In this document: positions 1 through 13,909 of the stretch, piece after piece | How the letters are laid out: every line of letters starts with the position of its first letter | How positions within the stretch are numbered: the first letter of the stretch is position 1 | From: Planoprotostelium fungivorum | Lineage: Eukaryota > Evosea > Variosea > Cavosteliida > Cavosteliaceae | Direction: 5' to 3' | Length of the DNA stretch: 64,000 bases | Assembly: GCA_003024175.1 (NCBI GenBank) | Contig: MDYQ01000012.1 | Span: 1-64,000 of the forward strand | Program-made: the position numbers and the translations under genes | Notes under the pieces: model-generated | The model's database searches: none | What the model was told of the DNA's origin: nothing | What the model saw: only the letters and a program-made list of their open reading frames with translations

Positions 1-74
1 TCCTTTTGGTCTATCAGCCCGGGACACTTAACTGGCCTTAGTGCCAGGCCACTACGCGCGTAATAAAACTGTTG

Positions 75-94
75 AACCCTAAACCCTAAAACCC
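75..94. repeat. short telomere-like repeat (AACCCTA)n
   Basis: Just over two units of the complement of TTTAGGG lie here in noncoding sequence, the second unit with an extra A. The array is far too short to be a chromosome end. It could be an interstitial telomeric scrap or a telo-box-like promoter element. Confidence 0.45.
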
Positions 95-275
95 ACATGC
101 ATCCGCGCATATTTGAACTTGTGATATGATCCAATCTTACCTCAGTGTGTTCAGATATGAGGCAATCCATACTCTAAGTCTGAACTGGTCAATCGTCGCT
201 CTCTCTCGGTGTGTGCCGTTTGTTGGTTTCTCTCTTTGTTCTCCTAATTTTCTTCTCGAGAGCAAAAAAGATGGG

Positions 276-359
276 TTTTCTGCCGGACTCGAACTGAGAG
301 CGCAAAGGCCAGACACTCAAACAAGAGGCTGGGCTTTACCACTCCGCCATTGGAGCGCC
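276..359 (-). other. tRNA-like element with pol III A- and B-box sequences
   Basis: Read on the minus strand, TGGCGGAGTGG fits an A box and AGTTCGAGTCC fits a B box, at tRNA-like spacing. A CCAG/CTGG stem lies between them around TTGTTTGAG. The acceptor and T stems do not pair well in any register I tried, so an intact tRNA is doubtful. It could be a decayed tRNA, a tRNA-derived short repeat, or a tRNA with an intron that I could not fold by eye. A T run follows on the transcript side. Confidence 0.3.
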
Positions 360-361
360 CG

Positions 362-990
362 ATATGCACTCGCAAAACTTGCTGCAAGACCTAAAAATTT
401 TCAATTTTGGCGCCAAATTTGGCCGGTCGAGAGACCATCTTCCATCAGAAAATGTTGAACCACCTTTGGAACCTGCTCATCTTCATTTCACAACTATAAT
501 GAAGGTACCTGTGTGGCGTGAAAGAGCTCGTAGACGATGTCATATCCAATAATGGTCTGGAAGCATGCCCCTGATGTTCTTCCAATTGAGCCCAGTCCAA
601 TCGATCGGATGCTGCAATCGCGTCGAGTCTGTTCAGTCGAATACTCTCTCGACATAAATCGACCAGCTGTTCAGGTGAGGCAGAGGTGGAGAGGAGTACA
701 TCACGTTTTCATGGTAATTGGTCAGGAGGACAGAGGCGGCATCACACGCAACAGCCACGAGACCAGACCACACAGTCCAGTTCCAGATCCCATTGAATCA
801 TGTTCTTCATCATCAGTTTATTCCTTATTATATTGATCCAATAACAATCTTATTGAGGCAGACAGATGCCCTTCCTCTGGTAATACAGGGACGATGCAGG
901 CGAACACATCTCCAGTCTTCTCTAAGAAGAGATTTCTGACTCGATCTGATTGCAACAGAAGCAAATGGATACGCAGCATCTGGTGTTACA
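362..990. other. noncoding stretch downstream of the deubiquitinase gene
   Basis: Only short unrelated open frames occur here on both strands, with no recognisable domain and no consistent splice chain. It probably holds the 3' untranslated region of the minus-strand deubiquitinase gene, which stops at 991. I see no other gene. Confidence 0.4.
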
Positions 991-3900
991 TCAGTTCAAT
1001 GAAAGACACATCACTCGCACCAGCTCTAATTCGGACAGAGTGGAGTCGATGTCTGAACTGCTTGTATCCATTGATGACGAGACTGTCTCGATGATTTGCT
1101 TCATGTTGTTTTGGAATTGTGTTACCACGTATTCTGTCTTTGTTCCTTCCCACATGGGTGAATTACGATACTGCACATATCAGACACAACAAGAGATGAT
1201 TCTCACGTGTGGCAGCATGATCTTGAGGAATTCGTAAGCAGAGGAATTGTGGAGCGGCCGCTCGGCAATCAACACGATCATGAGGTTGAAGACATCTCCC
1301 GAGATGAAAGCTTTCTCGTTCAAGGGAGCTAACGTGGCGAGATAAGAGATCGCCTTCTCGTAGAAGGCAGAGTGGACCACTTGTATCATGAAAGATGTCG
1401 CTGTGATCTTTTCAGAACATGGACGGATCTCTGTGACCTACCAATGGAACAGGCCTGGTCCAAGAATAGGGGCTTGTACTGTTGTCCACTGTTGTGGTGG
1501 GCCAAGAAACGATCCATGGTGTAGATCGTCCACTGGAAGAGCCTCTGTAACAGCAGAGAGCCCGCCACCCAACGACTGGCCCTCACGGCACCGTAAGACT
1601 GAGCCAAGTTGATGATGGACTGGAAGAACATCTCTTCTTCCTCCGTCAATAACCGCAGGAGGCTGTCGAGGTCAATCTTTCTCTCTCTTCTCCTCCTCTC
1701 ACTTTTCAACGTCGGTCAGCTCTTCGTCGTTGGTTCGTATGACGTGAAGCAATGCCATGATGAGAGCTGATACGTACTTCTTCTTCACCATCGCTTTCGT
1801 CTGAGACAATCATCAGCACGAGGAGCATGAATGACACGAGAGATGGTTTCATCTCGAGAGGGATGAGAAACAAGGACTGACCTCTTGCTGTTCCTCAGAA
1901 GGATTGGGATCATTGAACCAAGAGAGGAGATCCAAGGACATCACCGCGGCCATGTTCAACGAATTGATGTGATCGCTCTTGTCTCTTCCTGCCATCTCTC
2001 TCCGTTGGAAGGCCTGTCTCTGTCATCTCTCTCTCTCTTTCCATCATCCTCACACTCAATACCGCATCGAGATATCCCGCTTGGCAGAATCGCAGACGAT
2101 CCTCTTGCGTACTGATGGCCTTGTCGTACACACTGTTGCTGTCAGAGGATCTCTGTGGATGTCTCTCACTCTCTCATGGCAGGGGCGAAGGAGAGCGGCA
2201 TGTGCTTCGGTGGGCTGAAGAGTACTTTCACCATTGTCAGCTTGTCTTCGGCGTCTTGCAGTGCCATCTCGATCGTTTCGTGCAGGACCTGAGCATCCGA
2301 TGAGATCACATCATCGTATATCATGAAGATAACACCGATATGAATGAGATGTGAGAAGAGATAAATGAGATGTGAAAAGAGATAAATGAGATGTGAGAAG
2401 AGATAAATGAGATGTGAGAAGAGATGAATGATACATACAGGAATAGCGGAGGGAATGTGAGGGAGGAGGTACATCAAGTGGAAAGCCCAAGAGAAGTTGT
2501 CGTGATGGATCCAAGCCTTGAAAAAGAGAGGATTCTCCGCACCACAGAGGTTGATGATCTTGTAAAGGGCCACACCCGCCACCTCGTTGAGCACCTTGGC
2601 CTGATCGGTCAGCTTGATGTAGAAGGCGAAGATCTTCTTGTAGTCTCGCGTGTTCCTGGACAATTGCTTCACGGCTGCAGGGCAGTCTGTGAAGAGGTGA
2701 AGCCACAAGAGAGTCATCTCCATCCTCTGCATGTCGTGACCGCAGTTGAAGTCGTTCATGGTGGTCATCATCTCGAACAGGTGAGGGAAGTTCTTCGATA
2801 CGGCCAACTTCTCCAGTGTCGTCACACTGTACCATCGAAGGAGTCTGAGGTACTGCGTGCATCTGTTCTCGTCAGTCATCGTCAACAAGTGTTCATCTCA
2901 TCGAATGGATGATGTTCACCTCTGATGATTCATGCTCTCTGGGGTGTCAGGGATCTTATCCACGTGACACGCTTCGGATGCCTTCTGCAGGTATTCCAAC
3001 AGGATCTTGTGCACACCCTTCACTCTCTCCATCGATTCCTCGCTGAATCCAGCCGTGTTCATGCTCATCGTCTGGCCCTGAGATCATCAGCGCTCTTCCC
3101 TCTTTTCTTCTTACCATGAGGGGTGCCAGCTGAACGTTCTGAGGGGGAAGGAGGTGTTGCACCATGGATGCCACGATCTCCCTCACATTGGCGTTGTTGG
3201 GGTAGAATAGGAGATCCACCCACAGACGGTAGTTGTGGTAGAACCACTCTCGGCTGACCTCTGACTGGAGGATCATCGTCTGAAGAGCCTTGAGACATTC
3301 TGTCGTCTCATCGATGAACTTGATGTTGTTTCGAATGGTGTTGAGGAAATTGGTGAACAGATTCTCTATTCTTCTCATCTGGAAGGTGTCCTCCAACTTG
3401 CTCACTGTGACGAGGATATCCAACCACGGTTTGAAATCTAAGGGGATGAGATTCATCGATACACGGGTTTCTCACTCTCTGCTGTTCCAGAGTTGATGCG
3501 CTTGCAGGCAACGGTGAGGATCTCATAGGAGGTATTTGGACACTCCCAGGATAAGAAGATGCAGAGGTCCTTCAGTGCTGCGTGGTTGTGTCCCTCGTTC
3601 ACTCCCTTTTCGATCAACTTGATGTTCGTGATGAATTCTCTGTCCCTCGGTCTCATCTTAAATTCGGCCTGTTTCGATCATTCAGAACGATTCGATGAGA
3701 GAGAAAGAGAAGAGGAGAAAGAGAAGAGAAGGAAGAGGAGAAAGAGAAGAGAAGGAGGAGATCACATGGGGTAGACGGTTGGGTGGCTGGTCCTCACAGA
3801 ACTCGGTTTCTTCACCCTCCACTGAAGTGCATCGAACGAGAAGAGCCAAGACAGAGAACATGTTCTTCATCTGGGGAATCGTGTTCGTCGCCTTGTCTAT

Positions 3901-6900
3901 CATCTTCACCCTCTTCCTTCCTTCTGCCGCAGGTGATTCATCTCCCTGTTCTCTCATCAGCCTTCACATCGAATGATGATGTCTCACCAGGTAGAAGTCT
4001 ACCAATTTGGAGATGATCTGAGCGTGAAGGAGATATCCTCTCTCTCCTGATCCCATCTTGGCGATCTCCAAGAGGAGAGAAAAGTATTCGTTGATATTCT
4101 GCCATGATCCAGCCAGGTGAGGAATCATGTCCATCAGTCGATTGATCAACAGGATGATCTTACTGCTCTCATTGTTGTCCTTGTCTTCGATGTCCATCGT
4201 ATCATCGTCACTACCCATCACCACCAATCCCTGTTCTCTTCAATCTCTTCTCTCCCTCTCTCTCTCACCTCAGCGTATTTGGCATACATGGGTCTCTCTT
4301 CCTCTGCTGTCATCTTGACGATCTCCATCACCAAACGAACGATGGACTCCCTTGTCTCGCTGTGAGGGCAGCACAGGAGACCTTGCTTCAGCCACATTCC
4401 CTCTTCGATGAGTCGATCGAGGAACCAATGTCTCGAATCAACGTCTAATCTGAACCAACCGATCAGCTGATCCACGTAGGTCTTCAGCGCTGAGCGATCC
4501 TGGGGCACCATTACTCCTTCTCTCGAATCTCTCCTCACCTTTCCGTGAATGAGAGTGGAGAAGATAAAGTGCACGGCGAGACGAATACATTTCTGTAGTG
4601 CGGACATATCCAGTACATCTCCAGATTTGATCTTCTGAGAACAAGTGTGAGAAGATGAGGAAGAACAAGTGTGAGAAGACGAGGAAGAACAAGTGTGAGA
4701 AGATGAGGAAGAGGATGTGAGAGAAAAATGTGAGAGGGAAGAATGACGTACCTCAGATTGTTCTCTGGCGGCGAAGTATATGGTCTGCCATACGAAAGTG
4801 AAATAGTCCGAGTCGAAGATGTTCTTGTCGAACAAAAAGTTGGCATTCTCTGACCATATCTTGTTGTAGATGTTCTGGGGTACCTTCTCTGCCTCCTCCT
4901 TGGGTGACAATCTTACATTTGAGATCTTCTGAGTCTTCACTCTCTCGTAGAACAACATGTAGGCGTTGTTCATCTTGTCGAAATTTCTCGGAACGTTTCT
5001 CGCCGTTTGGTTATCCCATTGCATTACGGTGTCACTTCCTCCAAAACAAGCTGCAGGTATTTCCTATAATGCGTAAGATTCTCTATTTTCATCTATTTTC
5101 ATCTATTTATATAAAGCATGTGATGCACACCATCACATCGTCATCGTTCTCACCTTGGGATCCCACTGCTCGACATCGGTGTCGTTGAATTGGTACCACT
5201 TCCTCTCCTTTCCATCGGCTGCCTCTCTCTCCTATCTATCGTCAGTATCCCACCCGATGAATGTACATGAGAGGAGGTGGATGAACGATCACCCTGATGA
5301 AAGAATAGTAGTGACCCCCATCAGCAGTACCCGTGTGGACCAAGATACCAGCCAAGTGATACTTGTACGAATCGATGTCTGTGGATACCGAGACGTTCTC
5401 TGAAGATCCCTCTCTGCGGTTGAGACCCTCCAGTGTGTAGGGCTCCAAGTTGACTTCGTGAGGAAATTCAAAGTAGTCGTTCACTTTGATTCTTCGCATC
5501 AGCTCGAGGTCAAACTCGAAACGTTTGGCGTGGATGATCAAGTTGTCGGGCAGCTTCTTGATGCAAGTCCTCTTGATGGCATCCACCTTCTTGTCGCACT
5601 GAGAGCAGTGGTACTTATTGTCTCCTTCCAACAACTCTCCTTGTACGTAGGAAGCGAGAGATTCATAGATGCTCCTCTTCCCCTTCACATCGAGGGAGAG
5701 GGTGAAGTAGCTCTCGTCTCTCTCGGACACGTGACTGCACTCCTTCGAGATGATCTGGTTGCACACCGTACCTCCAAAGTAATCGTTCAACAAGCTCTCC
5801 TACATCCCAGTCATTCTCCATTCTATCCTCTTATCGTCTATCTCATGCATGTCGATGTAGTGTATGCCTATCGTATGAAATGTTCACCTTCTTCAGTGGT
5901 TTGAGGAGGTTCTCGAATCGATCGAAGATCATGTTGAAGAACTCATCGGCATCCATCTGAACTTGAGGATCCACCGGCTGTCCATCAAACTTGTAGCTGG
6001 AGACGAATCCTCTCGTGTCGTAATACTTCCTCTCACTCTCTTGGAGATAAGATAACATCGTCTGTCTCTGTCATTCTCTACTTCTCATCCATCGAATCAC
6101 CTGCATCTGGTAGAGGGTGTTCTCCTTCAGTTGAGTCTCGTCTTCAGAGATGGAATCGAAGAGAGGAACGGACATGATGGAGTATCTGAACTGAGGGACC
6201 ATGTACAGTTGTTGCATGAGAGAGTTCATGTAACACGTGGCTCCCAGATTCCTCAATCCTACGTATCCCGACTCTGATTTCTCGTGTGCCGCGGGAATGT
6301 ATCCCCAGTTGTTCCACTTGTCCACTGCAGGAATCAGTTTCGTTCACTTGACCTTCACCCACCTTGCTGATGGAAGGGATAGAGTAGATCGCAGAGATGC
6401 TCGAAGATGGACACACTACCCTTGGTGATCTCCACCAGTAGATCGTAGGCAGCCCTCCTGCTGGTGGCTGTCTTGCACTTTGGAGGTGCCAGAGGTCCGT
6501 GATCCTCTGCCGTCGGTGTGTCGAACAGACATCTCCTGAACAGTTCGTCGAACATTCCGTGACTGCTTTCGGTCAATCTCTCTCTTCCTTCTTCCTCTCA
6601 CCCGTGTTCGTGTGCCAGCTGAGATTTACGATGGGGTACCTTCCTGAGAACAGTCTTCGTGGTAGAGAGGAGACCCTGCAGGACAATGTCTCTGTCTTTT
6701 GTTCTCCTTCTCTCGATGATGGGATGGGCCTTGATGCTGTCAGCCAGTTGTCCCAGCAGTAGAACGTAATCGATGGTGGTCTTCTGTACGTCGTCGCTGT
6801 GGATGATGCTCTGCAGGAGCTCGAAATATTGCTCGGCCGTGGGTACATCGTGATCCAATTTGGGTAAGATGGATAGCATGACGCTCAGGATCTGTTTGTG

Positions 6901-9900
6901 ACCCTCACCGGGGCTGATTTCATCAGAGTCTCTCCCTCCTCTCCTCTCACCTGGCCATCTGTTGCAGCGTAGACAGCACCTCCTTCCTGATCTTGTCGTT
7001 GTGTGAGCCCAAGAGGGTGTCAACGATCCACGCTTCCAGATCGGGGAACTGAAGGAAGATGGGAACGATCTGTTTCCTTCAGCTATTCTCTCTCTCCTCT
7101 TCTCACCTCCTGAGGCTGCTTCGCACAGCAAGATTGGATGATGATGTTGCAGTGGATGGACAGTCTCGTGTCTTCATCGGGAATAGTGTTCAGAATGGAG
7201 CTCACCACGGCCAACGCAGTTCCCAGCTCTCTGTTCTCCAGATTGGCGGCAGACTCCTTGTTGATCTTCATCAACTTGTGGATGAAAGAGACCAACTACA
7301 CTTAATCAATGGATGGCTAAGTGAGAGAACTCACCGATACGTTGGTACGAATGGTCTCCAGGTCTGCTTCCATCTTCCTCTTTCCGGTGTCCTCTTCGAT
7401 GGAATGTTGAAGGATGAAAGAGGAGATGATATCCAATAGTACACGCAGACAGATCTTCCTCTTCGGTCCCTTCTCCGCGTCATCGAAATTGTTCTCCAAC
7501 AATACGCTGAATAGATACTTGAGTCCTCCCAGGCTCAAAAACCTCTCCCTCCATTCCTGCAATCCTTCAGTATCGTCTCTCGATCATCTTCTCTTCTCCT
7601 CATGTATTTCTTATATGAATGTATTTCTTATATAAAGATTTCATATTTCTGAATAGAAGACCGCACCTTCTTTGCCTCCACATCCTCTGATGAATCGTCT
7701 TCTCTCTCTTCGAGTAGAGACACGACGATCTGGAGAGAATACAGGAGAGCGTAGGTGGAAGACGCGTTGAGCAGCTGTCCCCACTGGGGAGGTGTATCGA
7801 GGCTGAGATTCGTGATGGCCGATCGACTGTGTACGTTCGTGGGTAGCAACATCAATAGATCCCAGCTCAGCTGAGCTCCCGTACCTACCATCGTCAGGAA
7901 TATCCACGAGGGGATCAAATACCTCCGAGGGCCAGAACGGAGAACAAGACATCAAAATTCTCTGGCTTCGACATGATACCACTGGGTAGAGAGTAGCTGT
8001 CCACTTCCTTTCCTCGGTTGTCCGTCTTCTGGACGTACGAGTTGTTTGCGGTGCTGCTGGGGGTGCTGAGAGCCTGGATGATGTTGATACCATCTGGTCG
8101 GGTCCATTCAGAGAGGAGAGAGTGATCGTCCTTCAGTTCTTTTCCCGCGCAGATCATTCTCACGTTACTCTGCGTCTGCTCCATCAACTGTGGGGGTCAT
8201 CCTCCACACGTGGAATCTAGGTCTCACCTTCTTTCTGAGTTTACCGACGGTATCCGTGGACAAGAGTTGAAAGTCTAGGACGATGTTTGGCATCTTCACT
8301 TGGATCTTTCTCACCGAGCCCCTTCGGTTTCCGTTTCCATGGCAGGGCTGTCCCAGACCCAATTTGGTCTCGTACTCGTCCAAGAACATCTGCTCCCATT
8401 CATCCAATGTTCATACTTTCAAACGGAGGCCTCGAATCAATCACCTTCAGCATCAAGAGACATCGATCGATGACCAGTGTCTCCTTCTCGTTGATCTTGT
8501 TCTTCCCCAGATTGCACACGTCTGACATGTGTTTCATGCAAGTACCGATGAAACCCTCTCTCGCCGTCTGTTTGTCCAGCGAGGGAGACAACTGTCGACG
8601 TTATTTCGTAAGAAGGAATTGGGTGACTCACGTTCTTGTACAGCTGAATGATGGTGGTAGCAGCCATCTTTCCTACGTATCCGTCTTTGACTTCGAGAGC
8701 GATCCTCCACAGATTCTCTATGCCAACGAGTTGGAAGGAGTTGACGACGTAATCTCCATTGTCCTTCTGTTCGAAGCTTCCATTGTAACAGTTGACGTGG
8801 CGGAAGCAGTACTCGAAGAAGGACACCCCGGCCATGCTCAGTTCAGAGAACTCCCATTCGGGTATCTTCTTCGTGAACAGATGCTCCACGGTCTCTTGCT
8901 CCATCGGAGGATAGATCTGTTCCCTTCAATCTATAAACGCGATGAATGCTCACCCTTGGCATGCCTAAGATGTTCTCTAACCATTGGTATGCGTAATCTC
9001 TCTCGACCTCCGTGATAGCACCTATCTCGATTAGAACATGGTAGACAGGTAAAGATGGATCGATGACGATAGAAAGAAAAAAGGAGATACCTGTGACGAG
9101 ACACGACCACAAAAGATCGACTCTCTGTACAGAGAGAGTTAAATCGGAGCGGAGGAGAAGGTGCTGCAAGAACTCCAACCTCGTCTTGATCTGCTGATCG
9201 TGCGTCTACCTCCATCAGCATGTACATCCACTTGATGTGAATCACCTGAGTACCAGAGAGGATGGAGTGGTGTACATCCTTGGGAGGAACGTTGAGGGCT
9301 GCCTCCCTCGCTTCGATCTTATATCTCTCCAGATCCTTGAAGATGAGATCCAGTAGACCCTTCTCGCTGTCCAGCCACCCGATCGTCTTCACGACACTAT
9401 CTCCGTTCTTTCTTGATTCTTCTACGTGGTAAGAATCTATGAGGGTGAGTGATCGAATGAGATGATGGATCTCACTGAAGATGTATTCCAGCAGTTGCAG
9501 ACTGCGAGGAACGGATTGACTCTGTGAGAGATTGGAGAGACACAGTTCCATGAAGGGGACTCTGTACAAGGTCAACGATCACCGTGGAAGACTCCGCACC
9601 TCTGCAGGTGGCAACACTCCTGCTGCAATAGATTCTGAAGCCAACTGAGAGAGAACGATTGAACCTCCGGTGAGGCCTCCGACTGATCTTGAATGATGTC
9701 CCACAGTAGATACAATCCGTCCCAGCATTGTTTCGGTTTCCTCTGTGACGAATGAACGAGAGGGAGAAGAGAAAATCTCACGTTCGATTGGATTTGTACG
9801 AGGTGAAGTGCGAGGATTCTGGCCAAGGTGACCGTATGACTATCGTACTGATGGAACGGTACCGTCTTCAGTTTTTGGAAGAGATAATCGGACTGCTCCT

Positions 9901-11436
9901 GCTTCAGATCGGTGACGAATTCACAGATCTGAGAGTAGACGATGTGAGTGACGGACTCGTGGCCCTTCGAAGCCTCCCAGATGATGTCGATGTCCTTGTT
10001 CTCCAGGTGATCGTGATAAGATAAAAATCGTGGAATATCTCCCGATCGCTTCAGAAGCTGCTGGTGCAGATTGCTACCGTACAGATTCTCTATGATGCCG
10101 TGCTCCCGAATCCACTGTACCATCTCGTAGATCGAACTGCACGTCGTCATCCATCGAAGATGAAGATCCTTCTCACTTCTTTGCGTAAGTGGCGTCTTGG
10201 TTCGGCAGTCGCTTAAGCATATCGTGAATGGCATCCTTGATGTCACCCAGACCCCACAGTCTCCTCTCCAACGAGCTTGAGGTGAAATACTTGTAAGCCA
10301 CCTGCCCCTCTCACCCACTCGTTCGTCTCTCCTCTCACCTGAAGAGAAAAATTGGAGGACCAAGTGCTGGCGGTGGCGCCATCGAAGAATACGGGAAGAA
10401 CTTCTTCCATGGTGGCCTTGATATCCGATATGACTCTCCTGTCCTCTCCCTTGAACTCCTCGTCGGTGCAGTTCAAGATACGCGTCGTCACGTTGTTCTT
10501 CATCTCTTCCACGACGTTTCGTGTGCTGAGTGGAAGGTGCTCGCAGACCTGATGAGGTCAGTGGGGGTGATGAAGAGAGAAATAGTACGTTAGATAGGAC
10601 TCTGAGACAGATGCGAAATATGAACAGGGGTGTGTCACTAGAGGTCAGTCTTCGGATGATGGGGATGTGATCCCGTGCCCTGAGAAAGGACACGATGATG
10701 TCATCTTGATATTTTGGTATCCTGCTGCAACCCTATCGTTTCGAGTCAGATTCCATCCACGAATCGTATGAATGATTCACGTACTCGGTAGAAAAAAGTG
10801 GGTTTCGTATTTAGGGTTTCATCCAAGTGCATTGTTTCTTCCTGCGACATGTCAGGATGGAGATGGAAAGGTGAACACTCGCCTCTTCATCGGCATCGAT
10901 ATCATAACGAGCGTAGAATGGAGCTCGGTAGGTGATCCTGTTGATGATATCGAGATTGCCGTATTCGTCGATGTCGAGATTCTTGGAAGCCCAACTGACT
11001 ACGTGACTCAAAAAGTCTTTGATCCGCGCAGCCACCCCAGCGGGTACGTCCCTGCGGATGATCAATCGCGAAATGGACATTCGATTGGATATCTCACGTT
11101 CTCTTGAGAAGAGTGGTGATGTATTTCATCAACATATTCCTTATGAAAAATTGACAGTGCGTTTCAGGATAATCCTCCAGATTGGCCAACGTATTCTCAA
11201 TGTTGATGAGAAGTCTGACCACGTCCCTCTCTGATCACATTCTTTCAGAACGTGTAAATGATTCTATATCGTGATTCTATCTCATGATTCTATCGTTTAA
11301 CAGGTGGTGAGTATCTAACATAGATCGATTTCGTCCCACCATTGCGCAGAGAGTTCTCTATCGCCGCAGCCTCTCTTTTAAGGTCCTCTATTCGAGGGGG
11401 AGTTTCCTCGAGCTTATTTCTAGAGGAAACGACCAT
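991..11436 (-). CDS. giant ubiquitin carboxyl-terminal hydrolase, USP9X/USP24/USP34 family
   Basis: Multi-exon gene for a deubiquitinase of very roughly 3,000 residues, a cysteine protease that cleaves ubiquitin from target proteins. The Cys box [19 protein letters not shown] has its catalytic Cys codon near 6233-6235. The His box [10 protein letters not shown] has its His near 5311-5313, and a zinc-finger CxxC (HCSQCDKK) lies between them. The phrase [16 protein letters not shown] and the downstream [13 protein letters not shown] stretch are typical of the USP9X/USP24/USP34 group. Long helical flanks precede and follow the catalytic domain, as in these giants. The start ATG at 11436 opens [11 protein letters not shown], and the last exon ends [16 protein letters not shown]-like at 991. 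Introns are about 40-90 nt, and two contain minisatellites. Which paralogue it matches best is uncertain: the Cys box looks USP9X-like and the His box USP34-like. Individual exon borders were inferred by eye. Confidence 0.85.
2342..2425. repeat. 21-bp tandem repeat inside an intron of the deubiquitinase gene
   Basis: About four copies of a 21-bp unit around AATGAGATGTGAGAAGAGAT lie head to tail. On the minus strand the array follows a GTATGTATC donor and precedes the exon reading VIFMIYDDV, so it is intronic. In frame it would read as a repeated SHLIYLF, which I regard as read-through of the intron. Confidence 0.75.
4639..4710. repeat. 24-bp tandem repeat inside an intron of the deubiquitinase gene
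   Basis: Three nearly identical 24-bp copies built around GAACAAGTGTGAGAAGATGA. They sit between a minus-strand donor (GAG|GTACGTC) and an acceptor (TTCTCAG|AAGATC) that joins REQSE to [11 protein letters not shown]. They are therefore intronic and not the Ser/His/Cys repeat that an open frame suggests. Confidence 0.75.
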
Positions 11437-13420
<1,984 letters not shown>

Positions 13421-13909
13421 AAACATAAATACGTTCAATAGTGTGGTCGGGTGAAGTGAACATACATGGAGGTCATGTGAGTGACACCTCGCATCACCTT
13501 CAAAATATCGGCTCTTGTGTGATTCTGATCGGCTGTGAAGGACATGTTTCCTTACATCATGCAGTGATAGAGGAATGTGGTACGTAATCGGATGATCGGA
13601 TCAGGTGCAACACAAATGATCATTCATACTGAATAGGTGGTGCTTAGTTGATGCATGACATGCTTTGAGAATGAGGCCCGAAGACATGAAACCGTTCGCA
13701 TAATGATTTGAGCGAAATGCTTTTCTCCCCTCCAGTATCGGTAGTGGTAATCGAGCGGATATTTTCGCGTGTCGTGGCATGAATGGAAATCATTTTTTGG
13801 GTGGAAGGACAGACCTGCATCATCTCTGTAGGACAGTTGTTGCGATTCTCTTCATCGTCAATTCAATTGATTCCCCACGTCCTAAACTCTCACATCCACA
13901 TCCGACAGC
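13421..13909. promoter_or_regulatory. intergenic region upstream of the myosin I gene
   Basis: About 490 bp between the TRMU stop and the myosin start. It holds the TRMU 3' end (an A-rich ATAAAAACATAAAT just after the stop could act in polyadenylation) and the myosin promoter. No further open frame looks coding. Confidence 0.4.

Noticed and set aside
276-359. An intact tRNA gene
   Set aside because: A- and B-box words are present, but the acceptor and T stems do not pair, so only a tRNA-like element is claimed.
2166-2888. Continuous 240-residue frame through the 21-bp repeat in the deubiquitinase gene
   Set aside because: A donor GTATGTATC and a downstream acceptor flank the repeat, and the protein on both sides resumes family-like helical sequence, so the repeat is intronic.
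4639-4710. Tandem repeats considered as a CRISPR array
   Set aside because: Units are directly adjacent without variable spacers and lie in an intron of a eukaryotic gene.
9572-10693. Long minus-strand open frame of 373 residues taken as one exon
   Set aside because: It overlaps real exons of the deubiquitinase gene and includes intron read-through, shown by GTGAGAGG and GTGAGATT donors inside it.
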